Origin: Symsagittifera roscoffensis
Lineage: Eukaryota > Xenacoelomorpha > Acoela > Convolutidae
Length of the DNA: 64,000 nucleotides
Assembly: GCF_963678635.1 (NCBI RefSeq)
Contig: NC_087066.1
Location: forward strand, 42,909,369 to 42,973,368
Direction of reading: 5' to 3'
The position numbers were made by a program, and so were the translations under genes. This document shows, in pieces, positions 32,386 to 42,834 of this stretch (position 1 is its first letter; the number at the start of each line of letters is the position of its first letter). Below the pieces are notes generated by a model, which was not told where the DNA came from, did no database searches, and saw only the letters and a program-made list of their open reading frames with translations.

Positions 32386-32984
32386 TTCTTCTGTTTCCTA
32401 CAATGCGAGAAATAAATTGCATAAACTATGGATCAAAGCCTTGCTCTTTATTTAAAAAAAAACAAGTCAAAAAATTGATTAATTGTTTCAAAATTTGCTT
32501 TACTGAAATAGCAATGCCGTGTTGTTTAATCTTTGATCAATTAATTTGCATATTTGATGCAAATTGCATCACCTATAAGTTTTTTATGTACGTTCATGTT
32601 TTTGTTTCACATACAAACGTTATGCTGCATTCATTTTTGAGCTGACTGCGTCCATTATCCTAGACACTTTTTAGCAGTTTGAACTTGTGTTGGTTGGGCT
32701 TAGAGTAACATGGTACTTTGATACTTAAATTAAGAGCAATTATAGTGTTGAACAGTACGAGAATAAAAATGGGAAAACCATGAAGAAGCTTGATGGTAGT
32801 ATAGCAGCTTTTTTAAAGAAAAGATATGAAATACTTTCCTGCCAAATTAGTAGTTGAAACCGAAAGAAACATATAACTACTCACTCCTTGATAATTTTTT
32901 TCCTTGATAAGGCTTTCAGAGGTTGTCTCTCATACAAATCACTATTTCATCTCTAACAAAGATTTTCATAGCTCTAGCCATTAG

Positions 32985-33265
32985 AGAGTTTAGGGGCAGG
33001 GGTGTCCTCCCCTTTCAAGGATTCGATCCCCTGCCAACCCAAAGAATCCCCCTCTGTACTATTATGAGATGTCCATTTTTGACTGACGGACCCTTAAGTT
33101 TTTCCAAAGGCGCTTTTGACGCCAATTTTTACTATTTTTGAGCGGGATGGGCGCGCCGAAAAAACGCGACTTCTTGGTCAAGTATTACCTAAAAATTTGT
33201 TTGCCCTGTTTTTCTGTCTGCTTTTTAATTCAAAATTTTTCGAGAAAATCCTAGATCTAACTAGG
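32985..33265 (-). repeat. Family C repeat, inverted partial copy
   Basis: Contains the complement of the family core (TGACGGACCC, CCAAAGGCGC, GACGCCAAT) and the terminal AAAATCCTAGATCT at 33252-33265. The other end is degenerate and the poly-G tracts are gone. Confidence 0.6.
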
Positions 33266-33619
33266 AAAGCTTTACTACAATTAAAAACATTCAGAAGCAT
33301 TCCGAAGCAACATTTTCTGTAGACAGTAGACATGCAAGTCAACTGACAATAAACACTGACAATGATCTGAAAATTCTCTATATAACATTTGGTGCTGCCA
33401 GTCGCAGATTGAGTTTTTGAGATTAATTTCTGATAGAAGATTTTTGATTATATGAGTAATTTATCTCAAAAACTGAAAATCTTCTAAGTTGAGGTATTGG
33501 CCTTTTTTACCTTCAACTTACATGGACGTTTTTTCTAAGTTAACGTCAATTGAAACGAGATAATTTTGCAGCTTCTCAATTCAAACACTAAAGATTTGAA
33601 GTATGTAAAACTCGTGTCT

Positions 33620-33934
33620 GTATAAAACAGTCCCATACAAAACAGTCCAATACAAAACAGTCCGGAAAAGAATGAAAATGAACGAAAAAACAGTCCGATA
33701 CAAAACAGTTCGAAAAACAGTCCCAAGTAATAATTGTTTTAACAAGCCGGTAGGCCGAGAATTGTCCTTTGTTGAACAAACACTATGAAGAAAATAGTAA
33801 CCGCCGAAGTCGCGCCAACGTGTTGCGAGCTTGCCAAAAGAGGGTAGGATTTATTGGACTGTTTTTTTCCTTCACTTCATCATTTTTTGGAGTATTTTAA
33901 ATTGGACTGTTTTGCATGGGACTGTTTTGTATAT
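33620..33934. mobile_element. MITE, family A, 315 bp
   Basis: Both ends carry a roughly 30 bp imperfect inverted repeat built from two linked copies of ACAAAACAGTCC. The left end reads outward-in TATAAAACAGTCCCATAC, and the right end GCATGGGACTGTTTTGTATA. Further internal copies of AAACAGTCC follow the left end. No ORF of its own. This is the hallmark of a nonautonomous DNA transposon. Confidence 0.75.
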
Positions 33935-34108
33935 GAACCGTAAAATTGAACAATATTGGGGTTTTTGATTCAATTTAAGAGCAAAACTCAACATTTGGCT
34001 ACTTTTAAAATAGAAAATGTTCGTTTATCGTGTTCCATGAGAATTTTCAGAACTCAGCTTTACTTGGACTTTTGTTGCCAAGCGTTTTCATCAATTCAAA
34101 AATAAAGT

Positions 34109-34643
34109 ACAACAAGACTGCTCGTATCAGGGCGAAGCCCTGAATGTTCCGACTGCCTTTTAAGGTTTATGGAGCAGTAATAACATTAAAAAATTCAATG
34201 AAATAAAACAAAATGAAAAAAAAAATTCTAAAATTTGAAATTTTATATGAAAATCATCTCCCCACACGCCATATAAAGTACAAGAGGGTAGATTTCGCTC
34301 CCTGTAACAAATCAATTATGGCAAATAAGCTTCTTTTAACCAATTTAGAACGATTTCTAAGACGGATTAACTCTCCGCTTACGCGTTAATAGCGCAAAAT
34401 ATATCGCGCGTTAATTGTCTTAAATTGGCCAAAATGGCAATCTTTAAGCCCCCGTAACTTTACAAAAAAAAAATCACAGGTAAAATATCTTTTCAAATTT
34501 GAGCTCAGGACAACAATACCTTTCGAATGATATAAAAAATTTCCGTCAAAAATGGCTAGTTAAAAAGTCGAAATTTGTCTGAAGAAAAACAAAACCCACC
34601 CCGAGCACAAATATTCCGTTATTTTCGTATCGAAAGTCGGAAC
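34109..34643 (+). repeat. Family B repeat, direct copy 1
   Basis: Starts ACAACAAGACTGCTCGTATC, then the hairpin TCAGGGCGAAGCCCTGA (7 bp stem), GTTCCGACTGCC, an A/T-rich body, AGACGGATTAA.CTCCGCTTACGCG, and ends in TATCGAAAGTCGGAAC. GTTCCGACT at one side and AGTCGGAAC at the other are inverted. No coding capacity. Confidence 0.75.
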
Positions 34644-35195
34644 AACAAGACTGCTCGTATCAGAGCGAAGCCCTGAAAGTTCCGACTGCCTTTCAACGTT
34701 TATGGAGCAGTAATAACATAAACAACATAAAAAAATTGAATGAAATAAAACAAAATGAAAAACTTTTCTAAAGTTTGAAAATTGTTTTATGAAAATCATC
34801 CCCCCACACGCCATATAAAGTACAAAACAATAGATTTTGCTCCTTGTAACAAATCAATTATGGCAAAAAACTTCTTTCAACCAATTTGGAACGATTTCTA
34901 AGACGGATTAAATCTCCGCTTACGCGTTAATAGCGCGAATTATATCGCGCGTTAATTCTCCCAAATTGGTCAAAATGGCCAAAATGGCAATCTATAAACC
35001 CTCATAACTTTACAAAAAACTATCACAGGTGAAATATCTTTTCAAATTTAAGCTTAAGACAACCATAGGTTTTGAATAATATAAAAATTTTTGTGAAAAA
35101 TGGCTAGTTAAAAAGTCGAAATTTGTCTGAAGAAAAAAACCCACCCCGAGCACAAATATTCCGTTACTTTCGTATCGAAAGTGAGAACAACAAGC
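34641..35195 (+). repeat. Family B repeat, direct copy 2
   Basis: Directly abuts copy 1, sharing AACAACAAG at the joint. Same landmarks, with CAGAGCGAAGCCCTGA weakening the hairpin by one base. Ends in CGAAAGTGAGAACAACAAG. Confidence 0.75.
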
Positions 35196-35412
35196 AAATG
35201 TTGTGACATCTTTTTCACTGACAATTTATAATTAAATTGTATTCACTTGAATTCCGTTGAATGGATTTTTCAACATAAAGATCCATTCGCTGTGTAATAA
35301 TTACAGATTGTTCTGCCCTCAATGATTGAAGCATATCGAAAAACTATCTTATTTCCGAAACAATTTTGTCTTCGGCATTTGTCCTTTATTCAATGAAGGT
35401 AATTTAAAAATT

Positions 35413-35945
35413 ACAACAAGACTGCTCGTATCAGGGCGAAGCCCTGAATGTTCCGACTGCTTTTGAAGGTTTATGGAGCAGCAGTAATAACATAAAAACA
35501 TTATATGAAATAAAATAAAATGAAAATTTTTTTTCTAAAATTTGAAATTTTTTCTGAAACCCCCACACGCCATATAAAGTACAAAAAGATAGTTTTAGTT
35601 CCTTGTAACACATCGTTTATGGCAAATAAGCTTCGTTCAACCAATTTGGAACGATTAATAAGACGGATTAAATCTCCGCTTACGCGTTAATAGCGCGAAT
35701 TATATTGCGCGTTAATTGTCCCAAATTGGTCAAAATGGCAATCTTTAAACCCTCATAACTTTAAGAAAAATGATCACAGGTGAAATATCTTTACAAATTT
35801 AAGCTCAGGTCAACAATACCTTTTGAATGATATAAAAAAATTCTGTCAAAAATGGCTAGTTAAAAAGTCGAAATTTGTCTGAAGAAAAAAAAACCCACCC
35901 CGAGCACAAATATTCCGTTACTTTCGTATCGAAAGTCGGAACAAA
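35413..35945 (+). repeat. Family B repeat, direct copy 3
   Basis: Third direct copy, 220 bp after copy 2, with intact TCAGGGCGAAGCCCTGA hairpin and terminal TATCGAAAGTCGGAAC. Confidence 0.75.
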
Positions 35946-36699
35946 AACTTATTTCTGGTGTTATCGAGTGATATTGAGTTCAGTGTCAGGTTTGATTCAC
36001 GTTACTGCCCTTGCAACGCCTGCTTTAGGCTCTCAGGGTCTCACAAGTTATATAGTTTGTTGTAAGATCCTTGGCCATGACCCAATTTACAATTTTCTTA
36101 ATTGATACTCACCATTTTGGACGTTCTCTTTGCTTGAAGCATTTAAAAAATACCTTGCAAACTGTTCTAAGAAGCAGTAAGTAGCGATGCCTAATTGTGA
36201 ACTAATATCTGAAAAAATATTCCGAGCTGCTTTTTTTGTTTCCACGTTTTTAAGTTTTGTCGCGCTTGATAGCCTGAAAAGTTTCCGATTCGAAAAAACT
36301 TACATTTTTGTTACAATACTCACGTAAAATGGAGAATAAATATAAGTTTGAATGTTTTTGTCCGCTTGATTTTTGGTGTTTCAAAGATCGATCTCTGAAG
36401 TTTGGTATCATATGAAAACTTTTTCAATCGTGATTAATCATTGAATAGTATTTAAAAAAAGTTTGCTCAGTGACGAGAAAAAAAAGAAAAAAAATTCGGA
36501 ATATTCTTTCTTCACCTTACAAATCTTGATCCCACTGCCAAACCTTTAAAAAGTTATAAACTCGTTTCACTTGTTTCCCATGGGCGAAAAAGACATTTCT
36601 TAGAATCGGAGACTGAATAATGGCACATTCGTTGCTACTTGGAATAACAAAGGCCACTCCTACACTTAAACTTGATACGATTTCCTTCGGTTGACTAAC

Positions 36700-36858
36700 C
36701 TAGTCTGGGAAAATGTTGGGAGGAGGTGGGGATGAGGCCTGAGAGGATGAAGAGGTTGACCACTTGAGCCAGCATGATGGTCATCCCCAGACCCATCTTC
36801 TCCCCACTGTCCACTGGCAGGTAGATCGACAAAACCACCAGAACTATAATCAAATCTA
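36700..36858 (-). CDS. Cys-loop receptor, exon with end of M1 and complete M2 pore helix
   Basis: 159 bp exon, acceptor CTGTCAG ending at 36859 and donor CTAG/GTTAGT at 36700/36699. It encodes the end of M1 (LIIVLVVLSIYLP), the M1-M2 linker VDSGEK, and the pore helix MGLGMTIMLAQVVNLFIL ending in SGLIPTSSQHFP. The Asp-Ser-Gly-Glu-Lys linker is the signature of cation-selective nicotinic receptors, whereas anion channels carry Pro-Ala-Arg. The product is thus predicted to be a cation channel in the plasma membrane of nerve or muscle. The exon is much richer in G+C than its surroundings. Upstream exons (ligand-binding domain with the Cys loop, start of M1) would lie above 36858 on this strand. 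None is visible before transposons take over, so the 5' part is distant, outside, or lost. Confidence 0.85.
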
Positions 36859-37126
36859 CTGACAGAGATTGTTAAGTAGATTAAAACTGAAGGTTTCTTG
36901 ACCAATCAGAATGCAGCAAATTAGAAATTTCAATAAAAAGCTTGTCTATAAGGCAGGGGTATAGGTAGGGGATGGAGATTCTTAAGTAGATACCACAGGG
37001 GGGTTATTGCTAGGTAGATCACTATGATGACATGAAAATGGGCAAATGGCTCAGTAAAAAGGTAAGAGGTGCAACCGTTACCACCCTGGCACACATGCTG
37101 TCCATCGATAGGTCGCTACAATGCTG

Positions 37127-37808
37127 ATTAAAATTAAGCGGACAAAACCAAAAAAACTCTGAATTTTAAAAACGTTTTTCTCAAATTGGGTTAAGATTAG
37201 ACAAAATTGAAAAGAACAAAAATTGCTTAGATTTTTGCCAGAATTATTATGGTGCAATTTTTTTAACCGAAAATCTCAACAAAAAATTTACCCCAAAAAT
37301 GAGTCATTTTGGCTTTTTTAATTAATCAGAAATTACAAGAAGCCTCTTACACGGCCCAACAAAGTTCACGAGGTGTTTAATCTCCAAAAACGTGCGCAAA
37401 TTGTTCAAAATTTGCTTTTAAGCAAAGATTTTGGGTTTTATATAGTAAAAATCACATTTCTTGACAGCAAGCAAAAATCTTTTCTCTTATACAGGTTTTT
37501 GGAGATTCAACCTTTTAGAACTTTGTTGGGCTGTGTAAGAGGCTTCTTGTCTCATAATTTTCTTATGTATTAACCAAGTAGTTTCAGCGTAATTCTTGAT
37601 TAATTAAATGATCAATTAGTTAGGCTTGATTGATCCATTTTTGGAGTAAATGTTTGGTTGAGAATTTCGGAGAAAAAATGCATCATAATAAATTTAGCAA
37701 AAATCTAAGCAACTTTTGTTCTCTTAACTTTTTGTCTTATGTTAACCCAATTTGAGAAAAATGCGTTTGAAGTTTCAACATTTGCTCGTTTTGTCCGGTT
37801 AATTTAAG
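37127..37808. mobile_element. Foldback element, 680 bp near-perfect palindrome
   Basis: The left arm (37127-37367) and right arm (37518-37808) are inverted copies over almost their whole length. Examples: TCTCAAATTGGGTTAA on the left against TTAACCCAATTTGAGA on the right, ACAAGAAGCCTCTTACAC against GTGTAAGAGGCTTCTTGT, and AACAAAGTTC against GAACTTTGTT. Pairing continues inward (TCTCCAAAAAC/GTTTTTGGAGA), leaving a loop of about 110 bp. No coding capacity. It resembles foldback or MITE-type elements and would form a very long hairpin. Confidence 0.8.
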
Positions 37809-37868
37809 TCAGTAATGTATTCTCATTGTCGAAAATATTCTTCCACGCTATTTTAATATATTCATTTT

Positions 37869-37998
37869 GGGCTGGTTTACCCTGAATTTGTTTAAACGAA
37901 TGTTTAAACGATTTGTTTTTTAAACAAATGTATATGGACCTGCAGAAACGAATGCAGAAACGAATGTATATGAACCTGCCGATTTACAAACCAGCCAA
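37869..37998. mobile_element. Mini inverted-repeat element, 130 bp
   Basis: Ends GGCTGGTTTA and TTACAAACCAGCC are inverted. Inside are several TTTAAACGA / ACGAATG repeats. Too small to code. A short MITE or a degenerate hairpin. Confidence 0.5.
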
Positions 37999-38312
37999 AA
38001 AAATTGATACAAAAACAATCAAACTTTTTTAAAAATTTCGTAGGGAGGAAAAACGGGATCTTTATTTTGGTTTTAAGTTGTCAGCTCAAAAAGTCGAAAA
38101 TATATCAAACGCTCAAGGAAATAAAACGACAAGTAGAATATTCCCTATTAATTTTTCCCCAAGAACGAGCTTCTGTAAATTCACAAAGCATTGACAAATC
38201 CAAAAACATTTACAGCAGTGATTGCTCAAATATGAATTAGGTTTTCATGAAACATCTATAGGAAGTGATGGCGGGACTATCAGAAATGATTTTCTGGGAA
38301 GGATTTTTTCTG

Positions 38313-39180
38313 GTGCTTTCAATGTTAAGATGATTAAAATTTGTGCCCATCTAAAAAAACGCAGACAAAAAAACTAAAAAATTTCGATTTATTTCAACTT
38401 TTCCAATACTAGCAAAAATTTTCGATAACTTAATATATAATTGTAAGAAGTGTTTTTAAAAAAAGTTTAATACCTTTTCAAAACCCAATTTGGTTTCAGT
38501 AACAGGCGATCAACTGTAGATGCATTTGTGAACCTAATTGAAGACATAAAAAAGACATACGCAACCAAGGCGCCCTAACCGATTGCGTTCTCCTTGACAT
38601 AAAAAAAAATATTTTGATTCGGTAGATCATTCAATACATCTGAATAATTTCCAGTGTTTTAATTTCCGAGGGCCAATATACAAACTTCCTAAATCTTACG
38701 CTGAAAAAAGCAAACATCATATTGAAATATGAGACAATTAACAGTAGAAATCTTTGAACAAAAAGGATGCAAGAAACTTCAATTCCGGGTCTTTTGCTAA
38801 TTTTTTTTTCATCAAGGTTCTTTTGGTCATTGAACAACCCAACAACAGAATTCAGATTTAGACTTTATGCAGATAAGACAAAGCTGAAAACGAGCGAAAA
38901 ATTTTAGCAATTCAAGAATACGCATCAGAGAAGATTAGACATTTCAAATGCTCAATTCCAGGGCTAAAGGAAAATAAACAAACTTTGAATCGCGAAATAA
39001 CAAAAAACAGTTGTCTTTTGAAAAAAGGAGAAGCTTATGCAAAGAGTGATGATAAACCATGGGACACGTATTAGACGAACTTCAATGCTTCAAATACTGA
39101 GGAGTTAATCTGGATTCGAATTTAAACATAGCCACATTGAACTAATAAAAGAACTACTTGCTGAGTTAATTCATTTTGGT
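38313..39180 (+). pseudogene. Non-LTR (LINE) reverse transcriptase relic
   Basis: At 38486-38575 the reading frame gives QFGFSNRRSTVDAFVNLIED, the usual FGFR...ST.DA....L.E-I block of LINE reverse transcriptases. At about 38580-38655, after a frameshift, comes DCVLLDIKK and then FDSVDHSIHLNNF (the LD-K-AFD-VDH block with a catalytic Asp). At about 38855-38890 comes FRLYADKTKL, the YADD-type block with the second Asp changed to Lys. Stops and frameshifts lie between. Block order and wording fit a Jockey/CR1/L2-type element; the clade is not certain. The 5' two thirds are duplicated at 40871. Confidence 0.75.
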
Positions 39181-40870
39181 TAACTCATAGAGTAATTTCG
39201 GATAGGGTACACCGTCTGCTCGTCACGCTATCTTATTTTCGGCCGGATAGATTCGTGCAACTTCTTAGTCTAATATCGATCCTAATCTTACTCTTATATC
39301 TACTAGTCTCAGGGTGTTTAACTAGTCTCTGCTAGGCTCAATAGATCTAGAGTATACTGGCTTATTGCGGCAGCTGAAGTTCTCTTGGAGAGGCAACTAA
39401 TTTCTAAGTTAAATTCAAATCTCTCTGGTGCTGAAATTACAAGTAATTTCAGAACTTACAAATAAGTGGGTTGTTAGTTGGATGGATTATGATTGGTTAA
39501 TATTAAATATTTTACAGTGGTAAAATATCTAATTTATCCAATAATAAAATGTAGTTTAGATCAGGTTCCACCCATCCGGGTTTTACAGAGTTTTTTAGAA
39601 CTATCTTTCTTCTCTGCAATTTGAAGGATGGATGATGAACGTTGGTATTTGGCGAACATCATTTTCTTATCCGGTTCCTCTTGCGGAAGAACGTTCCAGG
39701 ACGCTGGAATCAGGGATAGGAAATTATTGTTTCGTCATTCGACAACGACTGTGATCCCCAATGAAATCAATCCGATTTCAAGATGGTTTGCTATGTCAGG
39801 TTTTTCTGTATTAGTAGAGGACTGTTTTGTGTGTAGTCTCATCTGGGAATGGCGTGAAGATCGTGTTTGGTACGTATACTTGAGCATCGAGGTGGTCATT
39901 GGCCTAGTTCAATGAAGTCCTTTTCTGCGAAGTCAAGTCGTACTCTAAATTCTTTGAGTCGTGATTGTAGACGGCATGTCGGTTGGGTTTAGCCATTTTT
40001 TTGTGCGATTGTGATGGGATCATCTAGTCTGTGGATGTTCGTCTTTGTTGTTGTGTATGATTTATATACTGCAAAGTATGATTTACATTTTATAAATTTA
40101 TGTTAATTTGGTTTTTTAGTCATGAACTTAGTTAGTCGTTTTCACAAAAGCGTTTAGTTTTAGTTCAGTTATTTGGAAGAGTGACTCACCCTTGAGTCCT
40201 TCTCATTAAAAATAGAAGTGTGGTCACAAAGAGTGGATGCAGCGCGGTGGGTTAGGCCGGCTATAGTGCATGTTCAGGACGTCCTTCTCTGGTGGGTTAG
40301 GCCAGAGGTGGGAGTATGATTGCATGCTGTTTCTTTGAGAGGTCCTGTTATGTGATAACGTTTTATGTTGGTTTTATGTTGGTCTTTCTGATGTTACTCT
40401 GGTTGTGTCCTTTTTTCAAAAATCAAATTGTTTTTGGTAGGGGTTTGTCTTGCGACTTTTTTGTGTTTCATGATTTCTTTCTTAGACTTTGTAATAGTCT
40501 TTAAAAGAATAAATTATCCCGTTTTAAGCTGGGTTAATCCGGTTGGGGTACCGTTGGTTTTCTTTTCTTAATCATGCTGTTATTTTATGATTTGTGGTGT
40601 TTAGTAAGCTGCGTTGGTTAGTTTGGTTTAGTAAATAATTCCTTTGTAACCGGGTTAAAGGAAAGTTTGAAACTTGTTATCGTGTGTTAGAGTTGTTTAT
40701 AGTGAAAGCTTGAAACTTAAAATCATTATTTAAACAATTTTTCGTGGGCGAGCTGTGCGCGTTTGGATAAAATTCGTGTGCGAAATAATGAAAAAATATT
40801 GAAAAGGTTAGTACTGCTTTCTCATTTTATAAATTTATTGCATTGAATTTGAATTTTACTGCGTTTTGGG
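39181..40870 (-). repeat. 3' LTR and part of 3' region of copy R
   Basis: Inverted match to copy L from 13526 back to about 11890. The outer edge is TAACTCATAGAG at 39181, adjacent to the LINE relic. It is cut at 40870 (after GCGTTTTGGGG), where a second copy of the LINE relic begins. Confidence 0.75.
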
Positions 40871-41448
40871 GTGCTTTCAATGTTAAGATGATTAAAATTT
40901 GTGCCCATCTAAAAAAACGCAGACAAAAAAACTAAAAAATTTCGATTTATTTCAACTTTTCCAATACTAGCAAAAATTTTCGATAACTTAATATATAATT
41001 GTAAGAAGTGTTTTTAAAAAAGTTTAATACCTTTTCAAAACCCAATTTGGTTTCAGTAACAGGCGATCAACTGTAGATGCATTTGTGAACCTAATTGAAG
41101 ACATAAAAAAGACATACGCAACCAAGGCGCCCTAACCGATTGCGTTCTCCTGGACATAAAAAAAAATATTTTGATTCGGTAGATCATTCAATACATCTGA
41201 ATAATTTCCAGTGTTTTAATTTCCGAGGGCCAATATACAAACTTCCTAAATCTTACGCTGAAAAAAGCAAACATCATATTGAAATATGAGACAATTAACA
41301 GTAGAAATCTTTGAACAAAAAGGATGCAAGAAACTTCAATTCCGGGTCTTTTGCTAATTTTTTTTTCATCAAGGTTCTTTTGGTCATTGAACAACCCAAC
41401 AACAGAATTCAGATTTAGACTTTATGCAGATAAGACAAAGCTGAAACC
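40871..41448 (+). pseudogene. Duplicated LINE relic fragment
   Basis: Almost identical to 38313-38880, including its frameshift and stops. Ends at AAAGCTGAAA, where it joins LTR sequence equivalent to 39766. It is part of a tandem duplication, not a second insertion. Confidence 0.85.
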
Positions 41449-42554
41449 ATCAATCCGATTTCAAGATGGTTTGCTATGTCAGGTTTTTCTGTATTAGTAG
41501 AGGACTGTTTTGTGTGTAGTCTCATCTGGGAATGGCGTGAAGATCGTGTTTGGTACGTATACTTGAGCATCGAGGTGGCCATTGGCCTAGTTCAATGAAG
41601 TCCTTTTCTGCGAAGTCAAGTCGTACTCTAAATTCTTTGAGTCGTGATTGTAGACGGCATGTCGGTTGGGTTTAGCCATTTTTTTGTGCGATTGTGATGG
41701 GATCATCTAGTCTGTGGATGTTCGTCTTTGTTGTTGTGTATGATTTATATACTGCAAAGTATGATTTACATTTTATAAATTTATGTTAATTTGGTTTTTT
41801 AGTCATGAACTTAGTTAGTCGTTTTCACAAAAGCGTTTAGTTTTAGTTCAGTTATTTGGAAGAGTGACTCACCCTTGAGTCCTTCTCATTAAAAATAGAA
41901 GTGTGGTCACAAAGAGTGGATGCAGCGCGGTGGGTTAGGCCGGCTATAGTGCATGTTCAGGACGTCCTTCTCTGGTGGGTTAGGCCAGAGGTGGGAGTAT
42001 GATTGCATGCTGTTTCTTTGAGAGGTCCTGTTATGTGATAACGTTTTATGTTGGTTTTATGTTGGTCTTTCTGATGTTACTCTGGTTGTGTCCTTTTTTC
42101 AAAAATCAAATTGTTTTTGGTAGGGGTTTGTCTTGCGACTTTTTTGTGTTTCATGATTTCTTTCTTAGACTTTGTAATAGTCTTTAAAAGAATAAATTAT
42201 CCCGTTTTAAGCTGGGTTAATCCGGTTGGGGTACCGTTGGTTTTCTTTTCTTAATCATGCTGTTATTTTATGATTTGTGGTGTTTAGTAAGCTGCGTTGG
42301 TTAGTTTGGTTTAGTAAATAATTCCTTTGTAACCGGGTTAAAGGAAAGTTTGAAACTTGTTATCGTGTGTTAGAGTTGTTTATAGTGAAAGCTTGAAACT
42401 TAAAATCATTATTTAAACAATTTTTCGTGGGCGAGCTATGCGCGTTTGGATAAAATTCGTGTGCGAAATAATGAAAAAATATTGAAAAGGTTAGTACTGC
42501 TTTCTCATTTTATGAATTTATTGCATTGCATTTGATTTTTACTGCGTTTTGGGG
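41449..42554 (-). repeat. Duplicated part of copy R 3' LTR region
   Basis: Repeats 39766-40870 nearly base for base. At 42554 (GCGTTTTGGGG) it continues into the remaining 3' untranslated region, so this is the original connection and the block to the left is the extra copy. Confidence 0.85.
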
Positions 42555-42834
42555 AAGTTTAAAATTAGAAATTTTCATCGTATTTAATTTTACTGCTTCG
42601 TGGGGAAAAAATTTATAAATGAAATTACTACAACGGGTATGAATTTTACAACATTATTTAGTGCTAAAGATTTAATTTTTGAATATAATTTAACAAGTTT
42701 GTATTTTTATTTGTCTTTCTCTGTTTTGTAGATGATTGTGATGTGAAGACCAAAAGAATAAATCAAACATTGATAAAAAATGGTTAGTATACATTTGAAT
42801 TTATTAGTTAAAAGTATTTTAATTCATAGTTACC
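42555..42834 (-). other. 3' untranslated region of copy R next to ORF-X
   Basis: About 280 bp between the ORF-X stop and the duplicated LTR region. Weakly similar to 11543-11890 of copy L (shared AATTTATAAATTTTTTCCC and GCAGTAAA stretches). No gene seen. Confidence 0.6.

Larger units (their letters stand above)
31133..36699 (-). other. Large receptor intron between M2 and M3 exons
   Basis: 5567 bp, GT donor at 36699 (AG/GTTAGT) and AG acceptor at 31134-31133. It is filled with short repeats: one inverted and three direct copies of family B, a family C fragment, and a family A MITE. I see no exon. Stretches 31270-31960, 32390-32980, 33270-33610, 33940-34105 and 35950-36690 hold no recognised feature. 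Confidence 0.75.

Noticed and set aside
36666..36905. Minus-strand 79-codon ORF MVKKPSVLIYL... as a gene
   Set aside because: It reads the receptor M2 exon in the wrong frame. The correct frame gives the DSGEK/M2 sequence with splice sites.
37373..37573. Plus-strand 66-codon ORF
   Set aside because: It lies wholly inside the foldback palindrome and has no relative.
40250..40330. GGTGGGTTAGGCCGGC / GGTGGGTTAGGCCAGA repeats as tRNA-like A boxes
   Set aside because: No B box or acceptor pairing at a proper distance. They are paired short repeats within the gypsy LTR region and match copy L (about 12390-12460).
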